From NCBI GenBank assembly GCA_010279815.1, contig QEOQ01000508.1, positions 4,153,342-4,217,341 of the forward strand: a stretch of 64,000 nucleotides of DNA, in the 5' to 3' direction. Of this stretch, positions 32,401-43,330 are shown piece by piece. This stretch comes from Brachionus plicatilis. Its lineage: Eukaryota; Rotifera; Eurotatoria; Ploima; Brachionidae. The notes below the pieces were generated by a model. That model saw nothing but the letters and a program-made list of their open reading frames with translations, was not told the DNA's origin and made no database searches. A program made the translations under genes and the position numbers. Each line of letters begins with the position of its first letter. Position 1 is the stretch's first letter.

Positions 32401-33846
32401 CAGTGGTGATTTGACACTAGGGTTTTTACCTTTTTTTACGTAAAATTACGTAAAATTACGTAAATTTACCACTTTTTACGTAAATTTTCGTAATTTTACA
32501 CTTGTAAGGACTGGTAAATTTACGTAAATTTACGCAATTTTACGAAATTTTACGATAATTTTCGAAAAAACTGGTAAAAACAAAAGGGCCAAAAAAAAGC
32601 CAATTTTCAAGCAATTTCTTAGAATTTTTGGAAAATTTCAAAAAAACAAAAAAATTTTTAAAAAAAAAAATTTACATTTTTTTACGTAAATTTACGTAAA
32701 ATCCGAATTTTTTAATTGTAAAATTTTGTAAAAAATTGTAAAATATGGTAGATTCATGTAATATCGCTTTAAATCAAAAAAAGTGTTGTTAATTTTATTT
32801 TGTAAGAATAAAAAGGAAAAAATTTTTTTTCAATATATAATTAAATCTTTATCTTTTAGTCCATTAAACTTTACTTAAATAAACAAAAAAAAAGTCATTT
32901 CAAAAATTTATTGAATAATTCGTTCAAAAATTGATTATTAGTTTTATGTTTTTCTAGCTTTTAAATTTACTGAACGCTGTGTTTTCAACGAATTTCTAGC
33001 TTTTTCAAATGCCTTTTCAAAAGTTTCTCCACTAGGAACAAATTTTGTTAAGCGTTCTAAATTTAAAAAAAATTATTTTCTTAAATATGAACAAAAAGAC
33101 TTTTAAGTTTACCTTTAATTTCTATGAATTTTTTAAAGTCTTTATTCCTATAAAAAGTTATTGTCTCATGAAGCTCTTCTGGAAATTTCTCTTGAATCAA
33201 ATTTTTTAATTCCTGGGTAAAGTCCTTTTGGGTGCCTTAAAATTTTTCTTATAAAACAATAAAATTAAATTAATTATTCATTGAGACTATATTTAAGTTC
33301 CAAAAAATTTTAACACCTAAAAAATGTTTATCATATATAAGTCATTTAAAAAAGGTATTATTAAAAAAAAAATTTGACTCAAAACAAAATTAATTATTTA
33401 TTTAGGTTATCCCAATTGTGATTCAAAATAATGGAGACTGGTCAAATCATTAATTTTTTCCATTTAAAATAGTCTGATTTATTAAAATAAAAATATTTAC
33501 TGTACTTTACAATTTTTTACAAAATTTTACAATTAAAAAATTCGGATTTTACGTAAATTTACGTAAAAAAATGTAAATTTTTTTTTTTAAAATTTTTTTG
33601 TTTTTTTGAAATTTTCCAAAAATTCTAAGAAATTGCTTGAAAATTGGCTTTTTTTTGGCCCTTTTGTTTTTACCAGTTTTTTCGAAAATTATCGTAAAAT
33701 TTCGTAAAATTGCGTAAATTTACGTAAATTTACCAGTCCTTACAAGTGTAAAATTACGAAAATTTACGTAAAAAGTGGCAAATTTACGTAATTTTACGTA
33801 ATTTTACGTAAAAAAAGGTAAAAACCCTAGTGTCAAATCACCACTG
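32401..33846. mobile_element. Tc1/mariner-like element with ~340-bp inverted arms and a captured spliced ORF
   Basis: The ends are CAGTGGTGATTTGACACTAG in inverted orientation, flanked by TA on both sides (32399-32400, 33847-33848), the target duplication of the Tc1/mariner/pogo group. The arms, nearly identical over about 340 bp, are filled with ACGTAAATTTACG words. The centre (about 32750-33500) carries no transposase but a minus-strand reading frame with two good introns (see 32944-33235). The near-identity of the arms points to recent activity or conversion between arms. Confidence 0.85.
32944..33235 (-). CDS. Spliced ORF of unknown function inside the 32401-33846 element
   Basis: On the minus strand, exon 33235-33113 and exon 33056-32944 join across a 56-bp intron with gtaaac...ttag borders and stay in frame to a TAA at 32946-32944. 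An acceptor (ttttaag) precedes the first exon, so a 5' exon is missing from this model. A candidate start exon beginning MEKINDLTSLHYFESQ lies near 33462 but lacks a good donor. The visible ~78 residues are charged, with TQKDFTQELKNLIQEKFPEE, ETITFYRNKDFKKFIEIK and then a basic tail rich in Lys/Arg (KAFEKARNSLKTQRS). I do not recognise a domain. It could be a captured host gene fragment or an accessory protein of the element. Confidence 0.5.
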
Positions 33847-33848
33847 TA

Positions 33849-36800
33849 TATTTTAGTTCTTTTAAATGCTTAATTTTGAGAAAATTCATTTGCTTAATAC
33901 AGTGAAATCTCTGGTATTTTATAAATTGTACATGAAATTAAAAAGTATTCTATCTCAAAGGAAAATTTCTTTGTAGAGTTTTACAGACATTTTCGGATTA
34001 AGTAAGTTTTTTTGAATGGAAACGATCGTATTGGAAAAAACTTTACAGTCCATCTTTAGAGCTCATTTTAGTCATTTGTATAATTTGTATATTTAAAAAT
34101 TATTGCATAAAATAAATATTCAAATTTTTATTCATTTCAAAGTAAATTAGCAAAAATAAGCTTTTTTTAAATCAAGCAAAAGTAATTAGAAATTATATTT
34201 TTATTTAACATGTTGTTTAATTATTGAAGTAAATAAAATCAACAATAAAAAATTATAAAATGTGGATAATATTAATTATATCAGATAGTTATAAAACATG
34301 AAATAACCTCTAAAGGACTGAAAATAATGTAGCATGAATATCGATAGAAAAAAAAGCCTGTTCAAAAATTGTAAAATATTTTTAAAATGCCAAGGGATTT
34401 GTATAAAATAGAAATTTTTTGATTGTTTTGGTAGATATCGATTAAAGATATAAATAATTACATTTAAAAATTTTCTTTCAAAAATAGATAAAAATGAAAA
34501 TAAAGATGAAAAAAATAAATTTTAAAAAATTTAATGGAAATGAAAGATTTTTTCTTTTAGAATTCTGATCCTTTTTTTTTTTAAACAAATTTTTGTTAAT
34601 AACTTTTTTATGTCAAACTGTAAAATTTGTCAGTGTAATTTTTTAAAAATTCTTCATGGGACTTACTAACTTTTTAACTTACCAATTTAATTTTTTATCA
34701 TTATTTCATTTAGACATTTTTTTATTTGCTATCATTTAGTTTAGCTATTATTTAATTTTAAAAAATTTAGAAAAATATTGTATTGTCAAATGTCAAAAAT
34801 TTGTTTTGTAATTGTACAAAAGTGATTCTGCAAAAAGTACGATTTTACATAAATTTGTACAAACGAATCCTATGATCTGTAATTTTCTTTTAAATTCACA
34901 CCATCAAAAAACAATTGACTAAAATATAAAATAAATTACAGAATTTTTGCAGAGCTTAGAATCATTTTTACACATTTAAGCTAAGTCGAATAAATTTAAT
35001 AAATTCAATTTTAATCGATTCAATTAACGCAAATTCTGGTGATTTTTTAATTAAAATAGAAAATTAAAATATAAAAAAGAAATAATAAGAAAAAGAATAT
35101 GTCAATAAAAATTTATAATAAATTTAAAATAAACATTTTTGAGAATTATCAAGAATCAAGAAGAATTAATATATGTTCAATATTTTATAAATTTTTAAAT
35201 AAATAATTTCCTTGCATTTCATGACTATTTATATTTTTTTTTTAAATGAACGAATGAATTTATATTTTTATCAAAGCATTAATAATAATGAAATCTTATT
35301 TGAAACTTACTGCTGTATTTAATATTTTTTTTAAATTTTAATTCTAAGTGATTTTTTCGACATATAACTTTACGGTTTATTTAAAATTATTTTCTCTAAA
35401 AATTTTGCACTATATGGTTGAATACTTAATAAAACTGATTGCAATTTTTTAATAATTATTCCATTAATAAATACACATTTTTTTAAACTGAGTTTTTTTT
35501 TTGAAAAGCTACAGGACTGCAATATCAATACAAAATATAATGTTTTAAATGTAATAAAAAATTAATTAGCAATTTTAATATCTTTATCTGTTCCATACTT
35601 ATGAGCATTAAATTTTTTAGTAAAAATGATTATTAATTAAATTATTTTTTCCTATAATAGTTCAATTGATAAGACGCATTTATTTTTTAATTTAGATGAA
35701 TTTTTTTTTAACTTCGACTTCTTAATATATGAAAAGTTGGTTTTTCACAATTTTTTTTTAATATTAAAAATATGCTTTGTTACTATCATTTAGGTACATT
35801 TTAATTAAAATACACTTAAATTAAAATTTCAATTTAATTTAAGTCTTCTTTTTATATTCTAATAACTAAAGGAATGAGAAGCTTGGAGCCAAAAATTGTA
35901 GGGAATCAGTTTAAAAAATTCTTTTGAAAAATAATTATAATATATCAAAATCTCGATATAATTCTATTATCAAAATAGGATTTTCGAAATATTAATTTTT
36001 TACAGCACAAATAACTGTTAATTATAAGGTGAACTGTTTTTCCAAAAAATATCGAATTATTAAGGTATATTAAGGTGTATTGTGAAATACTAAAATTAGA
36101 AGCTTTTTTGATTAAGGACTTATTAGATATGCTGATTGATTCTTTAAAATTTTAGAATATCGATCCATGTTTGCTAATTATCAATGATGTTTATGGCTAA
36201 TTGAATTAATCTTTTACATATAACGAAACTTGATGCAACCCATGAATAAAAAATATATTTTTAGATAGATCCATTCAATTGTAATATCTGATTTTTATCT
36301 AGTTTTTCTTTTCAATTGTTTAAAGAAACAGAATTAATAATATATGAAATTAAATTTTCATTTTTCAATCTAGTTTTTAAAGCGAATTAATTTTTTTGAA
36401 TTTTCATCATTCCTAAAAGGAATCGTTAAAAAAGATATATCTATAGAAAAGACAAAGATTGAAAATTTTATATTTTCATCTGCTACATTTTAAGATAAAT
36501 TACTCTTAAAAATCAGATTTTCGTTTTTAATTTCGATGAAATAAAACCAATTTTTCAAAATGCGTCAAAATTTATGAGATTCATTTTTGGGTTAGCTAAT
36601 TTTTTGATTGAAATCCAATAAAAAAATGATTTTCATCAATATTACATTAAAAATCAATTTCAAAACTTTGATTGAAAGCAGAATTTTTTATATTTTTTTG
36701 ATATTGATAATGACATAAGTAGGTGTTATATTTTTGAAAAGATTTTTAAATATTTTTTTTTCAAAATTTAATTTAAAAAATAAAATGTATTTTTCTGTTT

Positions 36801-37525
36801 CTTTTTTAGACTCACTTTTAAAATTTTGGTCTATGGTGTTTATAAATTTTTAAATAAATAAATATACAGAAATTATGAGTATCTTTGTTAAAAAAGTATT
36901 AAATAAATAAAGAGCCTTTTGGCACCGATCACTCATATTTAAGTTAACTAAAAATACATTAAACAAACCGTCATTTTAAAAAATTTATTTTTAACAAATT
37001 ATTTGACATGCAATAAATTTTCCAATATGGGTTTAATTTTTTCAAAAAAAAAACAAAATATTAGAAAAATTGTAAATTAATTATAATTCATCAAAAATTT
37101 TTGCTAATTATTTTTAATTTAAATTAGCTTATTCATCGATATAGTGTTCTTCATTATAAAAAGCACTGTCTTAATAAACTTATTTTAATAAGTTTATCAA
37201 AATTTAATTAAAAAAAGTCCAACGACATATGAGCAGTTATGAAGTTCCAATTTTCAAGTTAAAAGAAATTTGATTCAAAGAAGGCATAATATAAAAATTT
37301 AATTTTTTTTCTAAAAAATAAATTCTGTGAATGTATAAGATTAAAAAACTGAAGGGAATTACACTTATCTAAATTTAATCGAAAGCCTTTCGCTTTTTTA
37401 AAGATTTTAATTCAAGACATTAACAGGCTTTGGCAAATATTGTAACATTGGTTGTTTCACCTTAAGCAAAAATTGAGCTTCGATCAAATAAACCATAGAT
37501 GTTTAATGTAAATTTTTAATTTATA
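33849..37525. other. Gene-poor AT-rich block
   Basis: I see no supported gene, element with ends, or structural RNA in this stretch. Confidence 0.4.
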
Positions 37526-37593
37526 TACAGTCGAGTTCGGTTATAACGAACTTACTTCGAAACTCTCAAAATGGTTCGTTATAAACGAACTTC

Positions 37594-38304
37594 GGGTTTG
37601 TTGTTTTAACATACATCAAAATCTTCTCAACATACATTCATATCTTTTCAGCATACACAAAATTTTTCAAAACATACATTAACTTAAAAACATACAAACA
37701 TGCTAAAAAACATACATACTAGCTTAAAAACATACAAAAATTGGCATATTAAAAAATAAAAAATTTAAATTTAAAATTATTTTCAAAAAATTTAATAAAA
37801 TGAATAGACGGACAAAACAAACAATTAATTATAAATATAAATTATGTGGTCATTTATTAGCACTAGAATCATTATTAAATGCACGTGAATTTGTAAATAA
37901 GCCAAAAAAAGGAGGTCAAAAAAAGTCTACTAAATCATTAGAAAAAGATTAGTTAATTATTAATTTTTGACTTTTATTATCAAATTTAATTAAATCGAAT
38001 AAAACATTTTTTTTTAAAGTTTATTACTAAATTTTTGTATTTTGAAAATTAAAATAAATCGTCTCTTTTATTTAAAAATAATTCTTTTATTTATCTGCTA
38101 AAATTAAACAGGACTAAATTTAAAAGTGATTTTTTTAAAAAACCAGTATGTTTGTTAGCAATCTGTTTGTTTTTCAGCCCTATGTATATTTTTAAGAATT
38201 TTGTATGATTTTCAGCAAATGTATGTTTTGATAAAAACTACGTATAGTGAAAAGATTTGAATGTATGGTGAAAAGATTTTTATGTATGTTGGTCAGCTAG
38301 ACCC
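37594..38304. mobile_element. GGGTCT-family mini-transposon F4 with AACATACA iterons
   Basis: It is flanked by an exact 9-bp duplication, ACGAACTTC (37585-37593, 38305-38313), which is pogo-element sequence. The ends are GGGTTTG and AGACCC. Each arm has about six or seven iterons spaced about 20-21 bp, built on AACATACA with AAAATCTTTTC between the outer ones. Left-arm repeats start at about 37608, 37629, 37650, 37671 and onward; the right arm mirrors them. The centre encodes a 50-aa basic protein (37800-37952). No transposase is present. Confidence 0.85.
37800..37952 (+). CDS. 50-aa basic protein of F4 (AT-hook-like patch)
   Basis: An ATG-initiated frame of 50 codons and a TAG stop. It starts MNRRTKQTINYKYKLCGHLL and ends in a lysine-rich patch EFVNKPKKGGQKKSTKSLEKD. 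The KPKKG(G/R) core matches the decayed peptide in F3 (EFVNKPKKGRPK), which has the GRP of an AT-hook. It contains one Cys and no zinc-binding pattern. It lies centrally between the two iteron arms. That two unrelated-looking copies share this peptide argues that it was once under selection. The function is unknown; minor-groove DNA binding is an inference from the basic patch. Confidence 0.45.
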   Translation: MNRRTKQTINYKYKLCGHLLALESLLNAREFVNKPKKGGQKKSTKSLEKD

Positions 38305-38350
38305 ACGAACTTCGTTATATCCGAAACATAAAAAAAGATTAATTTTTTGA

Positions 38351-38563
38351 TTAATGTTTGTCTGCCGCAAGTACATTTTCTTCACACAATTTCAAAATTT
38401 CATCACGACGTTTGTATATGCCAGACATAGTGCCTGGCGGTATTTTGTACTCATCGCAAATTTGAGTTTGAGTCTTTTCCTTGCTATCAATAAGCTTGAT
38501 AAATTTAACTTTTTGACTCAAGGTAAAAATTTTTCGTTTCGTTGCTTGACTTCTAGAATTCAT
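38351..38563 (-). CDS. 70-aa pipsqueak/CENP-B-type helix-turn-helix protein of the pogo element
   Basis: The frame runs ATG to stop with 70 residues: MNSRSQATKRKIFTLSQKVK, then FIKLIDSKEKTQTQICDEYKI and PPGTMSGIYKRRDEILK. This is the N-terminal HTH of Tigger/pogo transposases and CENP-B (the usual pattern is a K-R-...-L-x-x-K-x-x-I/F-I, followed by a recognition helix with TxSxIxKxRxxI). A complete pogo transposase has about 450-550 residues with a second HTH and a DDE domain; here a stop follows directly after the first HTH and nothing of the rest is seen in the element. It could bind the element's own ends without cutting. The frame is intact, so recent or preserved expression is possible. 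Confidence 0.7.
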   Translation of the reverse strand: MNSRSQATKRKIFTLSQKVKFIKLIDSKEKTQTQICDEYKIPPGTMSGIYKRRDEILKLCEENVLAADKH

Positions 38564-38899
38564 TTTTTTTTATTAATTGAGGATCATTTTCTTTTAATTT
38601 TTATAGATAAATGTGTGAATTTTCTCCGATAAAATTAACCGTCTTATGGTTAATTGACAGATAAAGATTAGGATTCAAAAAAAAATCATACTTTTTTGTC
38701 AAGTTCGTTATAAAAAAATAAATTCTACTGAGAATTTTTAAAAAGACTTCGTTATAACCGAGTTTTCGTTATAACCGAGTTCGTTATATCCGTAAAAAAT
38801 AACATTATAAAGATTGTTGTTTTACAATCTATTGAATTTTTTTTCGCTATAACCGATTGTTCGTTATAAGCGTTTTCGCTATAACCGAACTTGACTGTA

Positions 38900-40050
38900 A
38901 TCAGTTGAGCAATCTAAAAATCTGTATTTTTTTGTCATGATCATGATGTATAACATTACAAGTTAAAAGAGAAATATATCTATCCATAAAATCTCTCATA
39001 TAAATTATACCTCCTCTTTATTCTTTCAATAATTCATTAAAAAAATTTGTTTATTTCCCAAGTCTCTCTCATGCTTTAAAACAAATAAAAAATTAGCAAT
39101 ATTGATCTTCAACAAAATTTAGCAATTTAGTATTTAATTTTTCCAGTCGACTTTTATTTATATTTCGTTGTTATAATTCTTTTTACTTTTGAGACTTAAA
39201 ATCTAATAATTTTGATGTTTATGCGATACCATATTCTAAATTAGATCACTTGTCGTTTTCCAATGTTTAAAAATACATTATTGGATGCACTTTTCTTCTG
39301 ATTTTAGCCCGAAAATCTGATATCTCGATTTTTTTCTGCGACTAAGATCAAATTAATTTTCATATTTCAGATATATTATTCCGCAAAAAAAATATTATTT
39401 CATCATTAGGAAAAAAATCAATTAAAATGTGAAGGGAGTTAAACTTCTTTTTCACAAAAGTGTAGGTTTAAGACTATAGGCTTTTTTAGTTGATTATTTT
39501 TTACTTTGATGTAATTCTAACTATGCAATTTAAAATTTTTAAAAATTTTTTCAATAGGTTTTGTTTAATAATAAAAATTGTCGAATTTTTTTTTCTTTTT
39601 TTTTATTGAATCAATTGAATTTTCTGGAATTGTATTGAAAAGATTCTAATTAAAATTATTCTGAGTTCATTCACGTGTGGCCATATTTCGGGATAACGGA
39701 AGCACAATTAGACAATAAAAAATTAATTAACTATTATTTAAATAGTGAAAAAAAAAATAGAAGACTTTGTATGATTTATGTGATCGAATTGACTCTAAGC
39801 TAATTAAAACAGTATTTAAGGAAATGAATTCCGCTGCAAAAGTTGAATTCATTTTTTTTTCATTTCAATTTCAATATTGAAATCACTGTGTCAATCGAAT
39901 GAATCCTGTGATTAAATCTTTATTAATTTTTAATAAGTTTATCAATAAATTTTTTACACGCTTAAAAAAACAACCAGCAATTATGGGCCCAATCTTCACT
40001 TAATTTTATTTTCACTTAAAAATTCCCAAAATCTTTTAATTAATTTTTAA
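38900..40050. other. AT-rich upstream region of the second GPCR
   Basis: No gene or bounded repeat is seen. It presumably includes the promoter and 5' UTR of the receptor at 40141. Confidence 0.35.
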
Positions 40051-40140
40051 ATGCACCAAAACAATCTATCTTCTCATCAAATCCATCTAAACATTTATTT
40101 TCTTCACTTTAAACAATTTTTCATATTTAGATTCAACAGT

Positions 40141-41451
40141 ATGAATTTCCCGAACGCCACTCTTCAAAATTCATCTCAAAAGTTGACCCAACTAGAAGCT
40201 CTATTCGACCTAAATGCACCTGTGTTCACCTCTAACCTCATCCTTTCATTGATATTCCTTCTCGGAATTTTGTTCAACACAATTTCAATTGTTTTCATCA
40301 TTTTAGCGCGAGCATTTACTCCCATCAATTTGCTGATCATAAATCTCGGCCTGGCCGACATCACCTATTCACTGGGCATTCCATTTTTTATAAGCCAAAC
40401 GCTCAACTTTGACTGGCAGTTTGGTCAATTCGGTTGTAGAATATTCATATTCACCGAGTTCTCCGGGATCATTGTCGGAATTCTGACAGTTGCTGCACTC
40501 AGCGTTGAACGCTTCTATGATGTCACTGACAAAAATTGTTCCGAGCTGTCCTCGGATCGCCTAAAGCCTTGTTTCACCATTTTGTACTCAATTTTTGTCT
40601 GGGCCTTTGCTCTGTGCTTTTCACTTCCACTGATCTCAAGCATCCAACTAAAAAAACACAACCAGAATGTGTTCATATGCCAAAGTGACTGGGACGACTC
40701 GAGCCTGAGGATTTTTTTTGTTCTAAAGCTTTTTCTAATTTTCATATTTCCGTATTCAGTGATCACATTTAGTTCTTGTAAGTTGCTTAAATTTTTGAAC
40801 AACTGGAAAAAAAGATTCAACAATTCGGCATTTTCAAGCCGCCGAACAAAAAGCAATGTAGTGGTCAGGCAGAGAAAAAGTTCTGTACAGACTTCGATGG
40901 TGGTTATAGGATGTAAATACGCGAGTATTGTTCATGAAAATGCTGAAGACAAGCAAAGCGAGCCAACTGAGGCCAAAATAAACACCAATGAGTCTAACTA
41001 CCAAGCTTACTTGCAAATGGCAAATGGAGATTTGAAAGAGCAAGAGGAGAATGGGGAAAATGGGGAAAAATTCAAAATTGGTGAAGCTTTGGTCAATTTG
41101 AAAAAAATTTTTACCAGAAAAAAATCAACAAGAAGAAGTCTGATTAAAAACAGATACTTGAATTCGGTGAGGCGTAAAGCTATACGTTTGGTGTTGGCAA
41201 TCAATTTTTTGTTCATCATTCAATGGTCTCCTTTTTGGATTTTCCAAATTGTGATGTTGTTCTCAACTTCCGGGGTTCGAAACATTCGTTCAATAAACAC
41301 AGTGGTCAGTACTTTGTCTTACTCGAACACGGTTGCCAATCCTGTATTGTACATGTTGTTGACATACAATTTCAAAGAGTATTTGCAAAAAGGATTCCGC
41401 AGTGTGCCAATATTTAAGAGAATTTATAATTTTTTCAAAACCAGTGAATAA
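40141..41451 (+). CDS. Class A GPCR, peptide-receptor-like (galanin/allatostatin/somatostatin type)
   Basis: I place the start at the ATG at 40141 (MNFPNATLQNSSQ), which gives a short extracellular N-terminus with two N-glycosylation sequons. An earlier in-frame ATG at 40051 would add 30 residues. The 436-residue protein has all class A marks: TM1 with GILFNT (GN motif), TM2 NLGLADITYSLGIPFF (LAxxD and a peptide-receptor-like GxPFF), a conserved Cys after WQFGQFGC, TM3 ending ALSVERFYDV (ERF for DRY), ECL2 cysteine (FICQSDW), TM6 FIIQWSPFW (CWxP variant) and TM7 SNTVANPVLY (NPxxY). The third intracellular loop is long (about 130 residues) and basic, and the C-terminal tail is short. There is no intron. 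AATAAA overlaps the stop region at 41448-41453. The ligand is unknown. Confidence 0.85.
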   Translation: MNFPNATLQNSSQKLTQLEALFDLNAPVFTSNLILSLIFLLGILFNTISIVFIILARAFTPINLLIINLGLADITYSLGIPFFISQTLNFDWQFGQFGCRIFIFTEFSGIIVGILTVAALSVERFYDVTDKNCSELSSDRLKPCFTILYSIFVWAFALCFSLPLISSIQLKKHNQNVFICQSDWDDSSLRIFFVLKLFLIFIFPYSVITFSSCKLLKFLNNWKKRFNNSAFSSRRTKSNVVVRQRKSSVQTSMVVIGCKYASIVHENAEDKQSEPTEAKINTNESNYQAYLQMANGDLKEQEENGENGEKFKIGEALVNLKKIFTRKKSTRRSLIKNRYLNSVRRKAIRLVLAINFLFIIQWSPFWIFQIVMLFSTSGVRNIRSINTVVSTLSYSNTVANPVLYMLLTYNFKEYLQKGFRSVPIFKRIYNFFKTSE

Positions 41452-42880
41452 AATAATTTTTTTATTAACTTCAAATATTTTATTTTATTAAAAAGCAGTG
41501 GTAATTAATAATTTTTAAATTTTTTTTTTTCCATGCGAAAATGATTGTTCATTCAGTTCATTGAGAAAATTTTAAGTCTAAAAAAAACGAGGCCAAATTT
41601 AATTTTCTATTTATTTTTGTTTTTAAAAGAATGATTGAAAAGAAGCTTTTTACTTAATAGACATTACTGGAAGGCATGAAACTTATTATGTACATAACGC
41701 TGTACTCAATTTTTTTAAATCAATAAAAATTATTCGTCACAATTTTATAAATAATATTTTTAATGATAACAGAGATGAAAAATGTTTATCAAAAACAGAT
41801 TGATTATTTGTTTTTGTTTGTAATTAGAAATTGGAATAGAAAATCGTCAAATTCTACTAATAAAATTAATTAAAAAGAAAAAGTGTGCAAATTTTATCAC
41901 AATTGAAATGAATGGAAATTAATTGCAAATTTTTTTCTACAAATCTATACTAAATACAAAGACTAGTTCTCAGTTAAATTGGCTTTTATTTTTTCACGAC
42001 ATTTTTTCGTAAATTTAAATAAATTTATTGATTGCATGGAATTTTTCTAAATATAAAAAAATTATTTTGAAAATTTAAAATAGACTAGCATTTTTGAATA
42101 AAAAAATATTCAAAATTAAGTTTTTCTTATGAACCTTAGATAATGTTCATACCTTAATAGACTAATTAACACTTCATTTAATAAATTTATTGTAAAATAT
42201 AAATATTTTATAGTTGTAGGATAAATTGTCATTTGGGTGGCATTGTTAATTTTAAAAAAATAATATAACAAAGTCATATATATCGCTGTTAACAAGAAAA
42301 AATTCAACAAAGATCCATTTTATACACAAACCATATTGAAATTTTTTTAAATTAAAAAGTTTTTTGAAAAAATAAAACAGTAAGGTAATCAAGTTAAATA
42401 ATTTAAATTTTGAAACAAATTCTAAAAAAATTAAATTTTTGTTATTGAAAATCGAAAGTTTGAATATTGAAAATTTTGGCACAAAGCAATTGATTAATCT
42501 TGAATAAGAATATTTGTATGTTTTTTCACCACTTTATTATTTAGCCAACCAACATTTTGTTTTGAGTCAATTTCTTTAGTTTTTCTTTCAAATTAGAGGA
42601 TGAGTTATTATAAAAACTGCATTTAAGAGAAAATGAAATAACTCTCTGAAACATTCTATGATGCTGGAATGAATAAAGACCAAATTTGTCTTAAAAATTG
42701 TTTATTTCATTAAAGCTAATTGATTTAAATTTTGAATTTAAAAGCTTTATGATAGATAAATAATATTTATTTGCTTATTTTAAGATTGCTTCCTTTGAAA
42801 AATAACATAAAAGAAAAGAAGAATAATCAGAAAAAAAATTGGACTATTATATTATTACAGAAATTGCAAGATAGAAAATT
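41452..42880. other. AT-rich intergenic stretch
   Basis: I see no supported gene or bounded element. Confidence 0.35.
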
Positions 42881-42884
42881 CATT

Positions 42885-43330
42885 TGATAAAAAAAAGTTT
42901 CCCATTAACTTTGATTGATAAACTGAATGCAAATTTTTTAAAATTAAGATCTTGATCAACTATAATATTAAAACCCAAAAAAACAAACTTCCTTTACAAC
43001 CAGTATATCTTCTCCGCTTATTTTGATTTTTTCTGGGACCAAAGATTTCTTACTTGCAAAAATCATGCAATAAGTCTTAGACCAATTCATATCTTTTTAA
43101 TTAAATTTAAACCATTCATTTAAATTTTTTTATGTTAAATTTAAACTTATCAAAAATATTTCAAGATCTTTATCAGAGATGCTTAATGTTGTATCATCTG
43201 CAAACATTTTGATATTAAAATTTTTAAAAATGAATTGTAAATCATTCACAAAAATAATAAAAAGAAGAGGGCTTAAACAGATCCCTTGTTAGGATCGTTT
43301 CAATTCAGACAAACTTTAATAACTTTCTTA
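42885..43330 (-). pseudogene. LINE reverse-transcriptase fragment
   Basis: On the minus strand, CLSPLLFIIFVNDL is followed by MFADDTTLSISDKDLEIF (catalytic FADD box, about 43205-43195), then NEWFKFN, NWSKTYCMIFASKK and IKISGEDILVVKEVCFFGF. This is RT motifs 4-7 of a jockey/CR1-type LINE. Frameshifts and stops show it is dead. It is separate from the LINE remnants at 6430, 9215 and 21300. Confidence 0.75.

Larger units (their letters stand above)
37528..38897. mobile_element. pogo/Tigger-like element, split by F4
   Basis: The ends CAGTCGAGTTCGGTTATAAC and, from the right, CAGTCAAGTTCGGTTATAGC are inverted repeats flanked by TA (37526-37527, 38898-38899). Subterminal GTTATAACGAA/TTCGTTATA words recur in both arms. 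The only own ORF is a 70-codon helix-turn-helix protein on the minus strand (38351-38563). A DDE catalytic domain is absent. F4 (37594-38304) is inserted in the left arm. Confidence 0.85.

Noticed and set aside
37608..37745. CRISPR-like array of AACATACA repeats
   Set aside because: The repeat core is too short, the spacing is ~20 bp without unique spacers of constant length, the array is mirrored at the other end of a transposon, and the genome is eukaryotic.
40176..41219. Several minus-strand frames opposite the second GPCR
   Set aside because: They are shadows of the receptor coding sequence.
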